DNA of 51,078 nucleotides from NCBI GenBank assembly GCA_022764275.1, contig JALERH010000156.1, positions 1-51,078 on the forward strand, in the 5' to 3' direction. The position numbers were made by a program, and so were the translations under genes. Position 1 is the stretch's first letter, and every line of letters begins with the position of its first letter. Of the stretch, positions 23,710-33,478 are shown piece by piece. The notes under the pieces are model-generated. The model ran no database searches and was not told the DNA's origin. It worked only from the letters and a program-made list of their open reading frames with translations. The DNA comes from Blautia sp. Lineage in GTDB: Bacteria; Bacillota; Clostridia; Lachnospirales; Lachnospiraceae.

Positions 23710-24393
23710 TCAGTCGCGGGACATGATCATGAGGAGGCTCCCTTTTGTAAAGGTAACCCGCGCCATCGGTGAGATAATCTCATTGCTTACCGTCAGCCCA
23801 CTGTCTGCGACCGTAAGATGATGGTCATAAAGCGGATATTTAAATCCCTCCAGAGTCAGTCCTTCCACCTCTCCCCCCACAGGAAAAAAGGAGACAAACT
23901 GACCAAACTGATTTTCCCGTTCCAGAACCGTTCCGCTTTTAATAAGCGTAACATAGTTATTGGAGTCCGCCATAGTGACAGACACCCCTTTATTCTCTCC
24001 CATAGAAAGGAGTTCAAGATTTGCGATGATATGGTCAAGCCTGCTTCCTGTCGATCCCAGAAGAAGAATATTTGCCGAACCTTTCTGAATAGCCAGGTTT
24101 GTGGCAGATTGTGTATCCGAATCGTCTTTTTCCGGTTTCAGGCGGAGTATTTCCACATTTTGCAAAGTGTCCAGATATATTTTCCCCTTTTCGGACAGGC
24201 TGTCAAAATCTCCCACAATTACATCCGGCGCAAGGCCTGTTTCCATAAAAAATTCCAATCCCTTATCTGCTGCAATAAGACACAGCCCGCCATCCTGTCT
24301 TTCTTCTTTTATCCTTTTCAAAAAATCGAGGGCAAAACCTTTCTGGATATTGCCCCCGCTTACAATCACAGTATCAATCATGCTGTATCTCAT
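23710..24393 (-). CDS. thiN: Thiamine diphosphokinase
   Basis: 227 residues. Transfers pyrophosphate from ATP to thiamine to form the active cofactor. The family motif V-G-D-F-D-S-L is near residue 60, with I-A-A-D-K-G-L upstream, D-D-S-D-T in the metal site, and G-S-T-G-S-R-L-D-H downstream. The ATG overlaps the rpe stop by 4 nt (ATGA), and it is the last gene of the long operon. The rsgA-rpe-thiN order is common in Firmicutes. Confidence 0.94.
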   Translation of the reverse strand: MRYSMIDTVIVSGGNIQKGFALDFLKRIKEERQDGGLCLIAADKGLEFFMETGLAPDVIVGDFDSLSEKGKIYLDTLQNVEILRLKPEKDDSDTQSATNLAIQKGSANILLLGSTGSRLDHIIANLELLSMGENKGVSVTMADSNNYVTLIKSGTVLERENQFGQFVSFFPVGGEVEGLTLEGFKYPLYDHHLTVADSGLTVSNEIISPMARVTFTKGSLLMIMSRD

Positions 24394-25061
24394 TCAATCG
24401 TATCCCCGATTTCCTCAATCCTGTTTTGGATATGCCTTACATTTGCTGCGATGTCACCCTCGAACACCCAGGAGCCTGCCACAAAAAGATTGGCACCTGC
24501 TTTCATAACCGTCTCCAGTGTATCCTCATTAATTCCACCATCTACCTGTATATCCACATCCAGCCCCTCACGGTCGATCAGTTCCTTAAGCTCCTGAATC
24601 TTCTCTGTGCAGTCCTCAATATATTTCTGTCCTCCGAATCCCGGCTGTACGGTCATCACCAGAACGAAATCCACATCCTCCAGCATATGGCTGATGTCAT
24701 TTACCGGGGTAGCCGGTTTGATGGACAATCCCACTTTCACGCCGGCATCGCGGATACGCTCAATCGTTCTCTCCAAATCCTCACAGGCTTCTGCGTGGAC
24801 AGTAATAGAGTCTGCTCCACAGTCAACAAAGTCCTGAATATATCTTTCCGGCTCTGTTACCATAAGATGTACATCGAAAAACATCCTGGATTCCTTTCGG
24901 ATGGATTTAATCACAGGCATTCCGAACGAAATGCTGGGTACAAAGTCCCCATCCATAACATCGATATGAAGCCACTGAATTCCTTCTTTTTCCAAAATTC
25001 TGATCTGTTCGCCCAGGCGGTTAAAATCCGCAGATAATATAGAAGGGCACAACTGATACAT
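24390..25061 (-). CDS. rpe: Ribulose-phosphate 3-epimerase
   Basis: 223-residue TIM-barrel enzyme of the pentose phosphate pathway that interconverts ribulose 5-phosphate and xylulose 5-phosphate. Motifs in order: L-S-A-D-F near the start, W-L-H-I-D-V-M-D-G-D-F-V-P (catalytic Asp and metal His), F-D-V-H-L-M, and D-I-Q-V-D-G-G-I-N (second catalytic Asp). The length is normal. It begins 2 nt after rsgA and overlaps thiN. Confidence 0.97.
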   Translation of the reverse strand: MYQLCPSILSADFNRLGEQIRILEKEGIQWLHIDVMDGDFVPSISFGMPVIKSIRKESRMFFDVHLMVTEPERYIQDFVDCGADSITVHAEACEDLERTIERIRDAGVKVGLSIKPATPVNDISHMLEDVDFVLVMTVQPGFGGQKYIEDCTEKIQELKELIDREGLDVDIQVDGGINEDTLETVMKAGANLFVAGSWVFEGDIAANVRHIQNRIEEIGDTIE

Positions 25062-25063
25062 AA

Positions 25064-25942
25064 TTAGTATCTCCTTTTCTCTTTTAATTCCTGATATAGT
25101 TCTAAGTAATTCTCATAACGCAGGCTGCTGATTTCCCGCCTTGCAAGCGCTTCCTTCACCGCGCAGTCCGGCTCGTGGATATGACGGCAGCCCTGGAAGC
25201 GGCACTGATTTTCATATTTTCTGAATTCCGGAAAATACCCGCCAAGTTCATCCTCTTCCATATCGGTAAGATAAAGTGAGGAAAAACCCGGTGTATCCAC
25301 CAGAAACGTATCTTTTTCCACAGGTATCACCTGAGAATGCCGCGTGGTATGGCGGCCTCGTTTCAGCTTTCTGCTGATCTCACCTGTTTCCATCTGGATT
25401 TCTCCCTGCATGCAGTTCGTCAGGGACGATTTTCCCACTCCGGATGGTCCTGCCACAACTGTGGTTTTTCCCCGAAGGATGTCACGTACCTCCTCCAGTC
25501 CATCCCCGGTCAGAGTACTGGACAGTATCACGCGATACCCACAGCCTTCATAAGTGTCCAGAAGCTCCCGCTGCTCCTCTTCTGAAGCCAGATCTTTTTT
25601 GTTAAAGCAGATTACCGCAGGAATTCCCTGCTGCTCCATCATGATCAGGAACCGATCCAGAAGTAGAAAATTCGGCTTCGGATTTTCCATTGCAAAAATA
25701 ACAAAGGCCTGATCCACATTGGCAACTGCGGGACGGATCAGGGAATTTTTTCTGGGAAGGACAGCCGTTACGCTGCCCTCCTTTTCTTTTTCGTCCAGGA
25801 CATCAATCTCCACATTATCCCCCACAAGAGGCTTGAAATTATCTTTCCGGAAGATTCCTTTTGCCCTGCATTCGTAGATTTCTCCGTTTTCTGCAAAGAT
25901 GTAATAAAATCCTGCAATTCCTTTTATGATTTTCCCCTGCAT
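25064..25942 (-). CDS. rsgA: Ribosome assembly GTPase RsgA
   Basis: 292-residue circularly permuted GTPase that checks late 30S maturation. An OB fold (about 1-65) is followed by the permuted G domain: N-K-K-D at 114-117 before the P-loop G-P-S-G-V-G-K-S (165-172), then D-T-P-G (216-219). A C-terminal zinc site is formed by C247, C252, His254/256 and C260. It lies between prkC and rpe; this prkC-rsgA linkage is conserved in Firmicutes, where PrkC phosphorylates RsgA in B. subtilis. Confidence 0.97.
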   Translation of the reverse strand: MQGKIIKGIAGFYYIFAENGEIYECRAKGIFRKDNFKPLVGDNVEIDVLDEKEKEGSVTAVLPRKNSLIRPAVANVDQAFVIFAMENPKPNFLLLDRFLIMMEQQGIPAVICFNKKDLASEEEQRELLDTYEGCGYRVILSSTLTGDGLEEVRDILRGKTTVVAGPSGVGKSSLTNCMQGEIQMETGEISRKLKRGRHTTRHSQVIPVEKDTFLVDTPGFSSLYLTDMEEDELGGYFPEFRKYENQCRFQGCRHIHEPDCAVKEALARREISSLRYENYLELYQELKEKRRY

Positions 25943-25945
25943 GCA

Positions 25946-28135
25946 CTACTCAACTTTCTCAAAAGTGAGCGGGTAATGTCCAAGTTCCTGATAATTTCCG
26001 TCCACCATCTCAGACAGGTACAGGGTTCCTTCACTGATTCCCGGTGCTCCGGTAATATCAAGCTGATACGGGAAGGTAAGCTGCTGGCCTTCCACCACTA
26101 CGGAAGCAGTAGGCTGTCCATTCACATCCTGTACAAGTTCCAGGCGTACCTTTCCGCCACTATAGCCAGAAGGCGTATTCAGTCTCTGCGTACATTTCCA
26201 GACTTCTCCTGCCGCAACAGCTGCGGAATTATCTGTGCCGGCACCAGAAGCTCCCGGCTCCTGATCACCGGTGCTGACAGTGATCGTCATCGGCTGGTCA
26301 GGGTCTGCATAGGAATATCCTTCCGGACTCTGGGAAATGACTTCTCCGGCAGGAACATCCGGATTTCTCTCCTCATTTACCGTTATGGCAATGAATTTTC
26401 CAAGAGTTGTCAATGCCTGGTCTCTTTCCATACCTACTACATCCGGAACCTCAGCACTGTCCCCGTAGTCCACACCACGGCTGACAACCAGTGTCACAGT
26501 ATTACCGGATTTTACCGTATTTCCGGAAGACGGCTCCGTATAATAAGCGTAGCCCGGATCTACCAGAGGATATCCATTTTCATCCAGTTCACTGTATATT
26601 CTCTGAACTTCCACATTCAGTCCCAGATTTTCCAGAGCTGCCTGAGCTTCGATTCCGGTATATCCATCCACGTTTGGAATCGTCACATCCACTGCACCCT
26701 TGCTTACGTAATATTTAATCGTAGAATTTGGTTCCACCTGAGTTCCTCCCACAGGATCCTGGGAAGAAATTTTTCCTTTTTCCTGTGTGGATGCTTCTTC
26801 TCCCATAGACTGCATTCCGATATTGGAGGAAGCCAGCAGCTCGCGAGCCTCTTTCTCCGTATGTCCCACAAGATCCGGAACTGTCACCAGCCCATCGTCT
26901 TCGGGTGTCTGCTGAACCTGCTGTGTCTGCTGCGTCTGATTTTCCTTGTTTCCGCCGATAAGGCCGGATGCTTTTCCAATAACTACGATCAGAACCACAA
27001 GAAGTGCAGCTCCTGCGATCAGTGCAATGATCGTAAGTGCGATCCCGCTGCTTCTCTTTTTCTTTTTGCGCTGTTTTTCTCTTCTTGACCGTTCTCTTTC
27101 CCGCTCACGCTCGCGCTCTCTGCGGCTCACCCTCGGTTCTTCATCTTCATCGTAATCAAAATCATAATCCGTTTCATTCAGTTCTTTTTCAAGAGCCTCA
27201 ATGTCATTTTTTACATTTTGCTTGGGAGTATGTTTAATCTCTCCCAGCTCTTTATCTGAAATCACAACGGTTTTGGCATCGTTGTCCACAGAAGTCAGTT
27301 TTACAAAGTCACCCTGCGGATCGATCAGAGAATGCTTGAGGTCTGCGATGACCTCCTCCATCTTACCGTAACGGCGATCCACACTCTTTTGTGTACACTT
27401 ACAGATAATCTGCTCCAGGCTGTACGGAAGATCAGGCGCATAAACACTTGGAGGAACCATTTCCTCCTGAAGATGCTTGATCGCAATGGCAACCGTAGTA
27501 TCCCCTTCAAACGGAACCCTGCCTGTAACCATTTCATATAATGTGATACCCAGGGAATAAATATCGCTCTTTTCGTCGCTGTAGCCGCCGCGAACCTGTT
27601 CCGGAGAACTGTAATGCACGGAACCCATCACATTGGAACTGATGGTATTGGAAGATGCTGCTCTGGCAATACCGAAATCTGTCACCTTCACTTTTCCATC
27701 TGTGGAAATGATAATATTCTGAGGTTTTACGTCACGATGCACGATTCCATGGCTGTGTGCAGCCTCCAGTCCCATGGATACCTGAATGGCAATGCTTGTA
27801 GCTTCTTTGACGGAAAGCTTGCCTTTTTTGGAGATATATTCCTTCAGGGTGATTCCTTCGATCAGTTCCATCACGATATAATAGACGCCTTCATCATCCC
27901 CCACATCAAATACATTGACAATGTTCGGATGTGTCAGTCCCGCAGCAGCCTGAGCCTCGCTCCTGAATTTCTTGACAAAGGTTGCGTCTTCCCTGAATTC
28001 CGGCTTTAAAACCTTAACTGCCACAAAACGGTTCAGTTTATGGTCCATAGCCTTATATACGTCCGCCATTCCGCCGGTACCGATTTTTCCTACTATCTCA
28101 TAGCGTTCTGCTATAATCATACCCGTTTTCAACAT
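25946..28135 (-). CDS. prkC: Stk1/PrkC-family Ser/Thr kinase with PASTA domains
   Basis: 729 residues. Kinase domain about 12-270 with glycine loop G-T-G-G-M-A, K41, H-R-D135-V-K-P-Q-N and D-F-G (153-155). A charged juxtamembrane stretch contains an R-E-R-E-R-E-R run (339-350), then a membrane helix 364-387. Three extracellular PASTA units (about 414-480, 482-555, 559-624) bind muropeptides or lipid II. A further ~90 residues (640-729) form an extra beta-rich C-terminal region of unknown role. It senses the cell wall and regulates growth, division and germination. Its ATG sits inside the last codons of stp, so the pair is coupled. Confidence 0.96.
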   Translation of the reverse strand: MLKTGMIIAERYEIVGKIGTGGMADVYKAMDHKLNRFVAVKVLKPEFREDATFVKKFRSEAQAAAGLTHPNIVNVFDVGDDEGVYYIVMELIEGITLKEYISKKGKLSVKEATSIAIQVSMGLEAAHSHGIVHRDVKPQNIIISTDGKVKVTDFGIARAASSNTISSNVMGSVHYSSPEQVRGGYSDEKSDIYSLGITLYEMVTGRVPFEGDTTVAIAIKHLQEEMVPPSVYAPDLPYSLEQIICKCTQKSVDRRYGKMEEVIADLKHSLIDPQGDFVKLTSVDNDAKTVVISDKELGEIKHTPKQNVKNDIEALEKELNETDYDFDYDEDEEPRVSRRERERERERERSRREKQRKKKKRSSGIALTIIALIAGAALLVVLIVVIGKASGLIGGNKENQTQQTQQVQQTPEDDGLVTVPDLVGHTEKEARELLASSNIGMQSMGEEASTQEKGKISSQDPVGGTQVEPNSTIKYYVSKGAVDVTIPNVDGYTGIEAQAALENLGLNVEVQRIYSELDENGYPLVDPGYAYYTEPSSGNTVKSGNTVTLVVSRGVDYGDSAEVPDVVGMERDQALTTLGKFIAITVNEERNPDVPAGEVISQSPEGYSYADPDQPMTITVSTGDQEPGASGAGTDNSAAVAAGEVWKCTQRLNTPSGYSGGKVRLELVQDVNGQPTASVVVEGQQLTFPYQLDITGAPGISEGTLYLSEMVDGNYQELGHYPLTFEKVE

Positions 28136-28875
28136 GTTTCCACCTCATTCGTGAATGGTTCTATCAAAATAATTGCAATGTTATCTTTTCCGCCGTTCTG
28201 GTTGGCTTCCTGTACGAGGGTCTTTCCTTTCCAGACAATGTCCTCGTCAGGGTTCAATATGATTTCTTCCATCTTTTTATCCTCAACCATATTGCTAAGA
28301 CCGTCCGAGCACATCAAAATTGTGCTTCCCGGCTCAAGCTTCATGTCAAAGAAATCAATATCTACTGTTTCTTCCGCACCCAGCGCTCTTGTGATGATAT
28401 TTTTATCCGGATGATTTCTGGCCTCTTCGGCGCTTAATTCTCCCATCCTCACCATCTCCTGAACCAATGAGTGGTCTTTTGTCACCTGTTGGATCTGTTT
28501 CTGAATCACGTAAAGCCGGCTGTCACCTACATTGGCCACATATGCGTAATGTCCCACGACAGTAGCCACCACCATGGTGGTTCCCATGCCGCGAAGCTTC
28601 TCGTCTTTCTGTGCCTGATCTACTATTTCTGTATTGGCAGTCTCAATGGCATGACGAATGACCTTTACAGGATTATAATCTGCATCTCCCCGAATCTCAT
28701 CTACCAGGATCTGAACCGCATGGGAAGATGCAAAATCACCTGCATTATGTCCGCCCATACCATCCGCGACAGCAAAAAGATTGGGAAGATTTCCAACTGG
28801 GGTGCAGGAAGCGAACACATAATCCTGGTTCATCTTCCTCTTCTGCCCTATATCCGTAGCTGAATATATCCTCAT
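28129..28875 (-). CDS. stp: PP2C-type Ser/Thr phosphatase Stp/PrpC
   Basis: 248-residue metal-dependent phosphatase that reverses PrkC. PPM motifs: D-I-G-Q-K-R-K-M-N-Q-D near the start, V-A-D-G-M-G-G-H (metal Asp-Gly), G-T-T-M-V-V-A, N-V-G-D-S-R-L-Y, C-S-D-G-L-S-N and late G-G-K-D-N-I. It lacks a membrane helix, so it is cytosolic. It follows rlmN directly and overlaps prkC by 7 nt, the usual Firmicute order. Confidence 0.96.
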   Translation of the reverse strand: MRIYSATDIGQKRKMNQDYVFASCTPVGNLPNLFAVADGMGGHNAGDFASSHAVQILVDEIRGDADYNPVKVIRHAIETANTEIVDQAQKDEKLRGMGTTMVVATVVGHYAYVANVGDSRLYVIQKQIQQVTKDHSLVQEMVRMGELSAEEARNHPDKNIITRALGAEETVDIDFFDMKLEPGSTILMCSDGLSNMVEDKKMEEIILNPDEDIVWKGKTLVQEANQNGGKDNIAIILIEPFTNEVETC

Positions 28876-28876
28876 G

Positions 28877-29917
28877 TCACTTCTCGCTTTCTGTTTTTTC
28901 CATATAACTTTTTCTCAGCTGTCCACAGGCACCGTCAATATCGCTGCCCATTTCTCTTCTAATAGTAACATTAATTCCGCATTTTTCAAGTTTTATTTTA
29001 AAATTCTCAACCGCCTGGCGGGTAGAGCGCACATAGGAGCGCTCCTTAATGGGATTGACGGGAATGAGGTTTACATGGCAGTTCAGATCATGAATACGCC
29101 CCACCAGTTCCTTCGCATCCTCGTCACCATCATTCACTCCGGCCACCAGACTGTACTCAAACGTTATCCGACGTCCTGTCTTTTCAAAATAATTCCGGCA
29201 TGCCTCAAGGACTTCATCCATGGAATACCTCTGTGCAATGGGCATCAGTTCCCGGCGTTTCTCATCGTTTGGAGCATGAAGGGATAAAGCAAGCGTCATC
29301 TGAAGCTTTTCCTCTGCCAGGTCATAAATTCTGGGCACCAGGCCGCAGGTAGATACCGTCAGATTACGCTGGCTGATGTTTAATCCGCCTTCTCCTGTCA
29401 GAATGCGGATAAAGCGCAGCAGATTGTCATAGTTATCCAGAGGTTCCCCGGTTCCCATCACCACAACATTGGAAACGCGCTCCCCGGTAATCGCCTGAAT
29501 ACGGTATATCTGATCCAGCATCTCCGATGCCAGAAGATTTCTCGTCCATCCTCCAATGGTGGAAGCACAGAAACGGCATCCCATTTTGCATCCAACCTGG
29601 GAAGAAATGCATACAGAATTTCCATGCTTATAACGCATCAGCACACTTTCGATCACATTTCCGTCGCTGAGACGAAACAGATATTTTCTGGTGCCGTCTA
29701 TTCTGGAAATCTGCTCGTCTACCATCTCAAGGGCAGTCACAGGATAATCTGCAAGCTTTTTCTTCAGAGCTTTGGGAATGTTTTCCATTTCTCCGTAACC
29801 TGTCACAAGATGTTCATGGAGCCAGCTGTAAATCTGTTTTGCCCGAAATGGTTTTTCCCCGAGTTCTGCCATGAGAGCTTTCAGTTCCTCTATAAACATC
29901 GACTTAATGTCTGTCAT
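28877..29917 (-). CDS. rlmN: 23S rRNA A2503 / tRNA A37 C2-methyltransferase
   Basis: 346-residue radical SAM enzyme. The Fe-S motif is C110-x3-C114-x2-C117 (C-K-M-G-C-R-F-C). The G-G-W-T-R-N and G-T-G-E-P-L-D-N-Y segments follow. A cysteine in V-G-R-I-H-D-L-N-C, the conserved catalytic cysteines near G-A-C-G-Q-L and the S-L-H-A-P-N-D block fit the RlmN/Cfr group. Linkage to rsmB, stp and prkC marks it as the housekeeping RlmN rather than the resistance gene Cfr. Confidence 0.95.
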   Translation of the reverse strand: MTDIKSMFIEELKALMAELGEKPFRAKQIYSWLHEHLVTGYGEMENIPKALKKKLADYPVTALEMVDEQISRIDGTRKYLFRLSDGNVIESVLMRYKHGNSVCISSQVGCKMGCRFCASTIGGWTRNLLASEMLDQIYRIQAITGERVSNVVVMGTGEPLDNYDNLLRFIRILTGEGGLNISQRNLTVSTCGLVPRIYDLAEEKLQMTLALSLHAPNDEKRRELMPIAQRYSMDEVLEACRNYFEKTGRRITFEYSLVAGVNDGDEDAKELVGRIHDLNCHVNLIPVNPIKERSYVRSTRQAVENFKIKLEKCGINVTIRREMGSDIDGACGQLRKSYMEKTESEK

Positions 29918-29929
29918 TTTTTTCTTTTC

Positions 29930-31285
29930 CTATTTTCTTCTGAATTTCGCTATAAAAAAGCCATCGGTCTTATGTACTCCAGGCAAAAGCTGCAGATAAC
30001 CGAGGGCCGTGGTTTCACAATGGAGTTCCTCCGGCAGATAGGGGTCCAGACTCTCCAGACGGAAAGGATAATTGTTCAGAAACCACATCATGTTTTCTTC
30101 GTTTTCTTCTTTTGCAATGGTGCAGGTACTGAAAATCAGGGAGCCACGTGGTTTCACATAGTTTGACGCGCGGTCCAGGATTGTCCGCTGAAGAATGACA
30201 ATCTCATCCTGCTTCTGCGGAGTTACCCGGTACTTAATCTCCGGTTTTTTCCCAATTACACCATAGCCCGAGCAGGGCACATCTGCAAGGACAATGTCAG
30301 CCAGAAGTTCTGAATCCTGGTCAAACAGTGTAGCGTCCTGTACTCTTGCCTGAACATTGATGGAATTAATCCTTTGTATATTTTCCTCGATGAGATTAAC
30401 CTTGTACTGACTCACATCCCTGGCATCAACTGTTCCAAAGCCTTCCATTTTGTCGCCCACATGAAGGCTCTTTCCGCCCGGCGCCGCACAGACATCGATC
30501 ACATAATCCCCTTTCTGTGGATTTGCCACTTCCGCCACCAGCATAGAGCTCACATCCTGAACCAGAATCTTTCCTTTAATAAAGGCATCAAGAGCCAGAA
30601 TATGATTAAAACCGGATATATATCGTGCGTAGGGCAGATATGGAGCCGGCTGAACATGAACTCCCTGGTTTTCCAGGCTTCGGCAGGTGTCCTCCACAGA
30701 ATTCAGATACGTCCTGCAGCGCACAGTGACAGGCTTTTCCTCCAGAAAGTCTGCCAGGATTTTTTCTGTGATTTCTTCTCCATAAGCATCCAGCCAGCGG
30801 TTTACAAGCTGCTCCGGCATGGAATATTTTATGGAAAGATAGCGCACCACATTTTCCTCCCTTGCGGGGAAACGAACCTGATTCATTTCCCGTGCCACAG
30901 TACGCAGTACCCCGTTTACAAATGGTTTCAGATTATAAAAGCCTTTCCGCTGTGTGAGTTTCACTGCCTCATTGCAAACGGCACTGTCCGGTACGCTGTC
31001 CATATACTTCAGCTGATAAACCGCGCTTCTTAATATTTCCCGGATGGCCGGCTTCATTTTGTCCACCGTCACCTTGGAAAAAGAATCAATAATATAATCA
31101 ATCTGAATACGGTATTCCAGAGTTCCTTCGCAGACCCTGGTAATAAAAGCCCGTTCCTGTTTAGGCAGGAACTGGTATTTGGAAAGGGCATTCCGGATCG
31201 CGATATGGCTGTGCTCGCCCTCTTCCTCGATCTGAAGTAAAATCTCCAGTATCATTTCTCTGGAATTGATTCCATTAGTCGTCAC
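29930..31285 (-). CDS. rsmB: 16S rRNA m5C967 methyltransferase
   Basis: 451 residues. An N-terminal NusB-like RNA-binding domain (about 1-140) is fused to a SAM methyltransferase. Motifs: D-V-C-A-A-P-G-G-K-S (SAM), D-V-P-C-S-G-Y-G (catalytic Cys), and F-S-T-C-T-I (second Cys, needed for release). It starts 11 nt inside the end of the metallopeptidase gene. The fmt-rsmB linkage is common across bacteria, here with the peptidase gene between. Confidence 0.95.
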   Translation of the reverse strand: MTTNGINSREMILEILLQIEEEGEHSHIAIRNALSKYQFLPKQERAFITRVCEGTLEYRIQIDYIIDSFSKVTVDKMKPAIREILRSAVYQLKYMDSVPDSAVCNEAVKLTQRKGFYNLKPFVNGVLRTVAREMNQVRFPAREENVVRYLSIKYSMPEQLVNRWLDAYGEEITEKILADFLEEKPVTVRCRTYLNSVEDTCRSLENQGVHVQPAPYLPYARYISGFNHILALDAFIKGKILVQDVSSMLVAEVANPQKGDYVIDVCAAPGGKSLHVGDKMEGFGTVDARDVSQYKVNLIEENIQRINSINVQARVQDATLFDQDSELLADIVLADVPCSGYGVIGKKPEIKYRVTPQKQDEIVILQRTILDRASNYVKPRGSLIFSTCTIAKEENEENMMWFLNNYPFRLESLDPYLPEELHCETTALGYLQLLPGVHKTDGFFIAKFRRK

Positions 31286-31985
31286 GGTTTCTACCTCCGG
31301 CCAGAATAATCAGTCGTAAAAGCTGTAAAACAGAGGATGCCAGTGCTGCCACATAGGTCAGTGCAGCAGCCGTCAGTACCCTTTTTGCTCCTGCGTTCTC
31401 TTCTCTGCTCAGGATTCCCGTGGTCTCCAGCATACGGAGTGCCCTGGAAGAGGCATTGAACTCCACCGGCAGAGTCACAAGCTGAAAAAGGACTGCAAGG
31501 GAAAAGAGCACAATCCCCAGCGTTGTCAGGGACTTTACAGAAAAAAGCAGTCCCGCCAGAAAGATCGGCCAGGAAAGCGAAGACCCCAGATTAGCAATAG
31601 GGACAATGGCGGAACGCAGATTCAAAGGCGCATAGTTTGATGCATGCTGGATTGCATGTCCGCATTCATGGGCAGCCACACATACGGAGGCTACGGATGT
31701 CTGTCCGTACACATCCTGTGACAGTGCCAGCCTTTTCGTCCTGGGATCATAGTGGTCTGTCAGACTGCCGGAGATGGGAATGATCTCCACATCATAGATG
31801 CCCACTGCATGCAGGATTCTCTGCGCGGTCTGCGCTCCGGTCAGGCCGGAATCGCTGCGCACACGGCGGTATTTTGCAAAGGTACTTTTCATTTTTGCAG
31901 ATGCCGCCAGAGAAAAGATCATTCCAATGATCAGAATAAAATACGTCGGGTCAAAATAAAAACGAAAAGGATATCCGTAATACAT
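31275..31985 (-). CDS. Zinc metallopeptidase, YugP family
   Basis: 236-residue membrane protease (neutral zinc metallopeptidase, DUF2268/YugP-type). The zinc site is H106-E-C-G-H110 within A-A-H-E-C-G-H-A-I-Q-H. One membrane helix precedes it (about 14-30) and two to three follow (about 128-175 and 205-230). A polar stretch D-x-Y-D-P-R-T-K-R-L-A-L-S precedes the active site, as is typical. The physiological substrate is unknown. It sits between fmt and rsmB, an arrangement repeated in clostridia. Confidence 0.9.
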   Translation of the reverse strand: MYYGYPFRFYFDPTYFILIIGMIFSLAASAKMKSTFAKYRRVRSDSGLTGAQTAQRILHAVGIYDVEIIPISGSLTDHYDPRTKRLALSQDVYGQTSVASVCVAAHECGHAIQHASNYAPLNLRSAIVPIANLGSSLSWPIFLAGLLFSVKSLTTLGIVLFSLAVLFQLVTLPVEFNASSRALRMLETTGILSREENAGAKRVLTAAALTYVAALASSVLQLLRLIILAGGRNRDD

Positions 31986-31989
31986 ACCA

Positions 31990-32937
31990 TCACTCCTTGC
32001 TGTCCGTAAATCTGGTTCCTGTTTCTATCTCATATCCACGAAGAAAGGCATCTGCCTTCATCCGCTTCTTTCCTTCAAGCTGGACCTCTGTAAGCACCAG
32101 AACCCCTTCGCCACAAGCCACATGGATTCCTTTTTTATCCGTAAAGAGAACCGTTCCCGGCATTGCAGATTCCGCCTTTTTCTCCTCCACAAAGCTGCTC
32201 CAGACTTTCAATGTCTTCCCATGTAAAAAAGTATAGGCACTTGGCCATGGATTCATTCCCCTTACCAGACGTTCCAGCTCACAGGCACTTCTGGAAAAGT
32301 CAAGTTTTCCCATCTGCTTCGTAATCATGGCTGCATATGGCGTAGGACTTTCTTTGGGCTGCTTTTCATACACAGCTGTACCATCAAAAATGTGAGGAAG
32401 CGTCTCTACCAGTAAGTTTGCCCCGGCCTGCGCAAGTTTATCAAAAAGACTTCCTCCTGTCTCCTCATCTGTGATCGGCACTGCAACTTTCGCGATCATG
32501 TCGCCGGTGTCCAGCCCCTCTCCCATTTTCATGATGGTCACACCGGACTCTTTTTCCCCGTCGATCACTGCCTGCTGAATCGGCGCTGCCCCGCGGTACT
32601 TCGGAAGAAGGGACGCATGAATGTTGATACATCCATATTTGGGCATTTCCAGAATGCTTTTCGGGATGATCTGCCCAAACGCGGCCACCACAATAATGTC
32701 CGGATTGATTTCCTTAAGAACTGCCTGAAACTCCGGTTCCCTCACCCGGACAGGCTGATATACCGGAATCCCGTGTTTTAATGCTTCTTCTTTTACCGGA
32801 GTCGGCAGGAGTGTTTTTCCTCTGCCCTTCGGCTTATCAGGCTGTGTCACAACACCGACAACCTCATAATCCGCTTCTACCATGGCATGAAGAGGTGCCA
32901 CGGCAAAATCAGGAGTTCCCATATAAACAATCTTCAT
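31990..32937 (-). CDS. fmt: Methionyl-tRNA formyltransferase
   Basis: 315 residues. Formylates Met-tRNAfMet with 10-formyl-THF to start translation. The formyltransferase core I-N-I-H-A-S-L-L-P-K-Y-R-G-A-A-P (catalytic Asn, His) and G-L-D-T-G-D-M (Asp) are present, with a C-terminal OB-like domain. The ATG at 32937 has GAGG 6 nt upstream; an ATG four codons earlier overlaps the def stop but has its SD too close. It lies next to def, whose product removes the formyl group. Confidence 0.96.
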   Translation of the reverse strand: MKIVYMGTPDFAVAPLHAMVEADYEVVGVVTQPDKPKGRGKTLLPTPVKEEALKHGIPVYQPVRVREPEFQAVLKEINPDIIVVAAFGQIIPKSILEMPKYGCINIHASLLPKYRGAAPIQQAVIDGEKESGVTIMKMGEGLDTGDMIAKVAVPITDEETGGSLFDKLAQAGANLLVETLPHIFDGTAVYEKQPKESPTPYAAMITKQMGKLDFSRSACELERLVRGMNPWPSAYTFLHGKTLKVWSSFVEEKKAESAMPGTVLFTDKKGIHVACGEGVLVLTEVQLEGKKRMKADAFLRGYEIETGTRFTDSKE

Positions 32938-32945
32938 GCTTATCC

Positions 32946-33422
32946 TCATTCCTCCTCGTCATCGTAGGTTACATGATGAAGCTCGCCCTCTACCAGACGG
33001 GTGTACATTTTTCCATCCAGATGATCGATCTCATGACAGAAAGCACGGGCGAGAAGCTCTTCTCCTTCATACTCCGCTTCCTTCATATCCATATCCAGTG
33101 CTTTTACTTTTACGTAATTTGGCCTGGTGACCTGTCCGGACATACCCGGCACACTTAAGCATCCTTCTTCTCCTGTCTGTTCTCCGGAACTTTCCACAAT
33201 CTCCGGATTGATCAGAATAATCGGTCCTTCGCCAACGTCAATAACCACAATACGCTTCAGAATTCCCACCTGAGGTGCAGCAAGACCTACACCACATGCA
33301 TCATACATGGTTTCCAGCATGTCCGTAATTAATTCCCGGATACGCGGAGTAATTTCCTCTACCGGTCTGCATTTCTTGGACAATACCGGATCGCCTTCTG
33401 TTCTGATTGTTCTCAGTGCCAT
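32946..33422 (-). CDS. def: Peptide deformylase
   Basis: 158-residue metal-dependent deformylase acting on nascent proteins. The three motifs are [10 protein letters not shown] (44-53), E-G-C88-L-S-V-P (metal Cys) and H130-E-I-D-H134-L-D-G. The E[12 protein letters not shown] spacing suits the type 1 enzyme. The ATG at 33422 has GGGAG 10 nt upstream; a TTG three codons earlier is too close to it. It ends in an acidic D-D-E-E-E, overlapping the region just ahead of fmt. Confidence 0.96.
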   Translation of the reverse strand: MALRTIRTEGDPVLSKKCRPVEEITPRIRELITDMLETMYDACGVGLAAPQVGILKRIVVIDVGEGPIILINPEIVESSGEQTGEEGCLSVPGMSGQVTRPNYVKVKALDMDMKEAEYEGEELLARAFCHEIDHLDGKMYTRLVEGELHHVTYDDEEE

Positions 33423-33478
33423 TCTTATCAATCTCCCTTTCTTTTCGTATGTTATCTTAACAATAGTATGTGAAAATT

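Noticed and set aside
28877-29917. Cfr-type antibiotic resistance methyltransferase
   Set aside because: Housekeeping context with rsmB, stp and prkC, and no mobile signals nearby, support RlmN.
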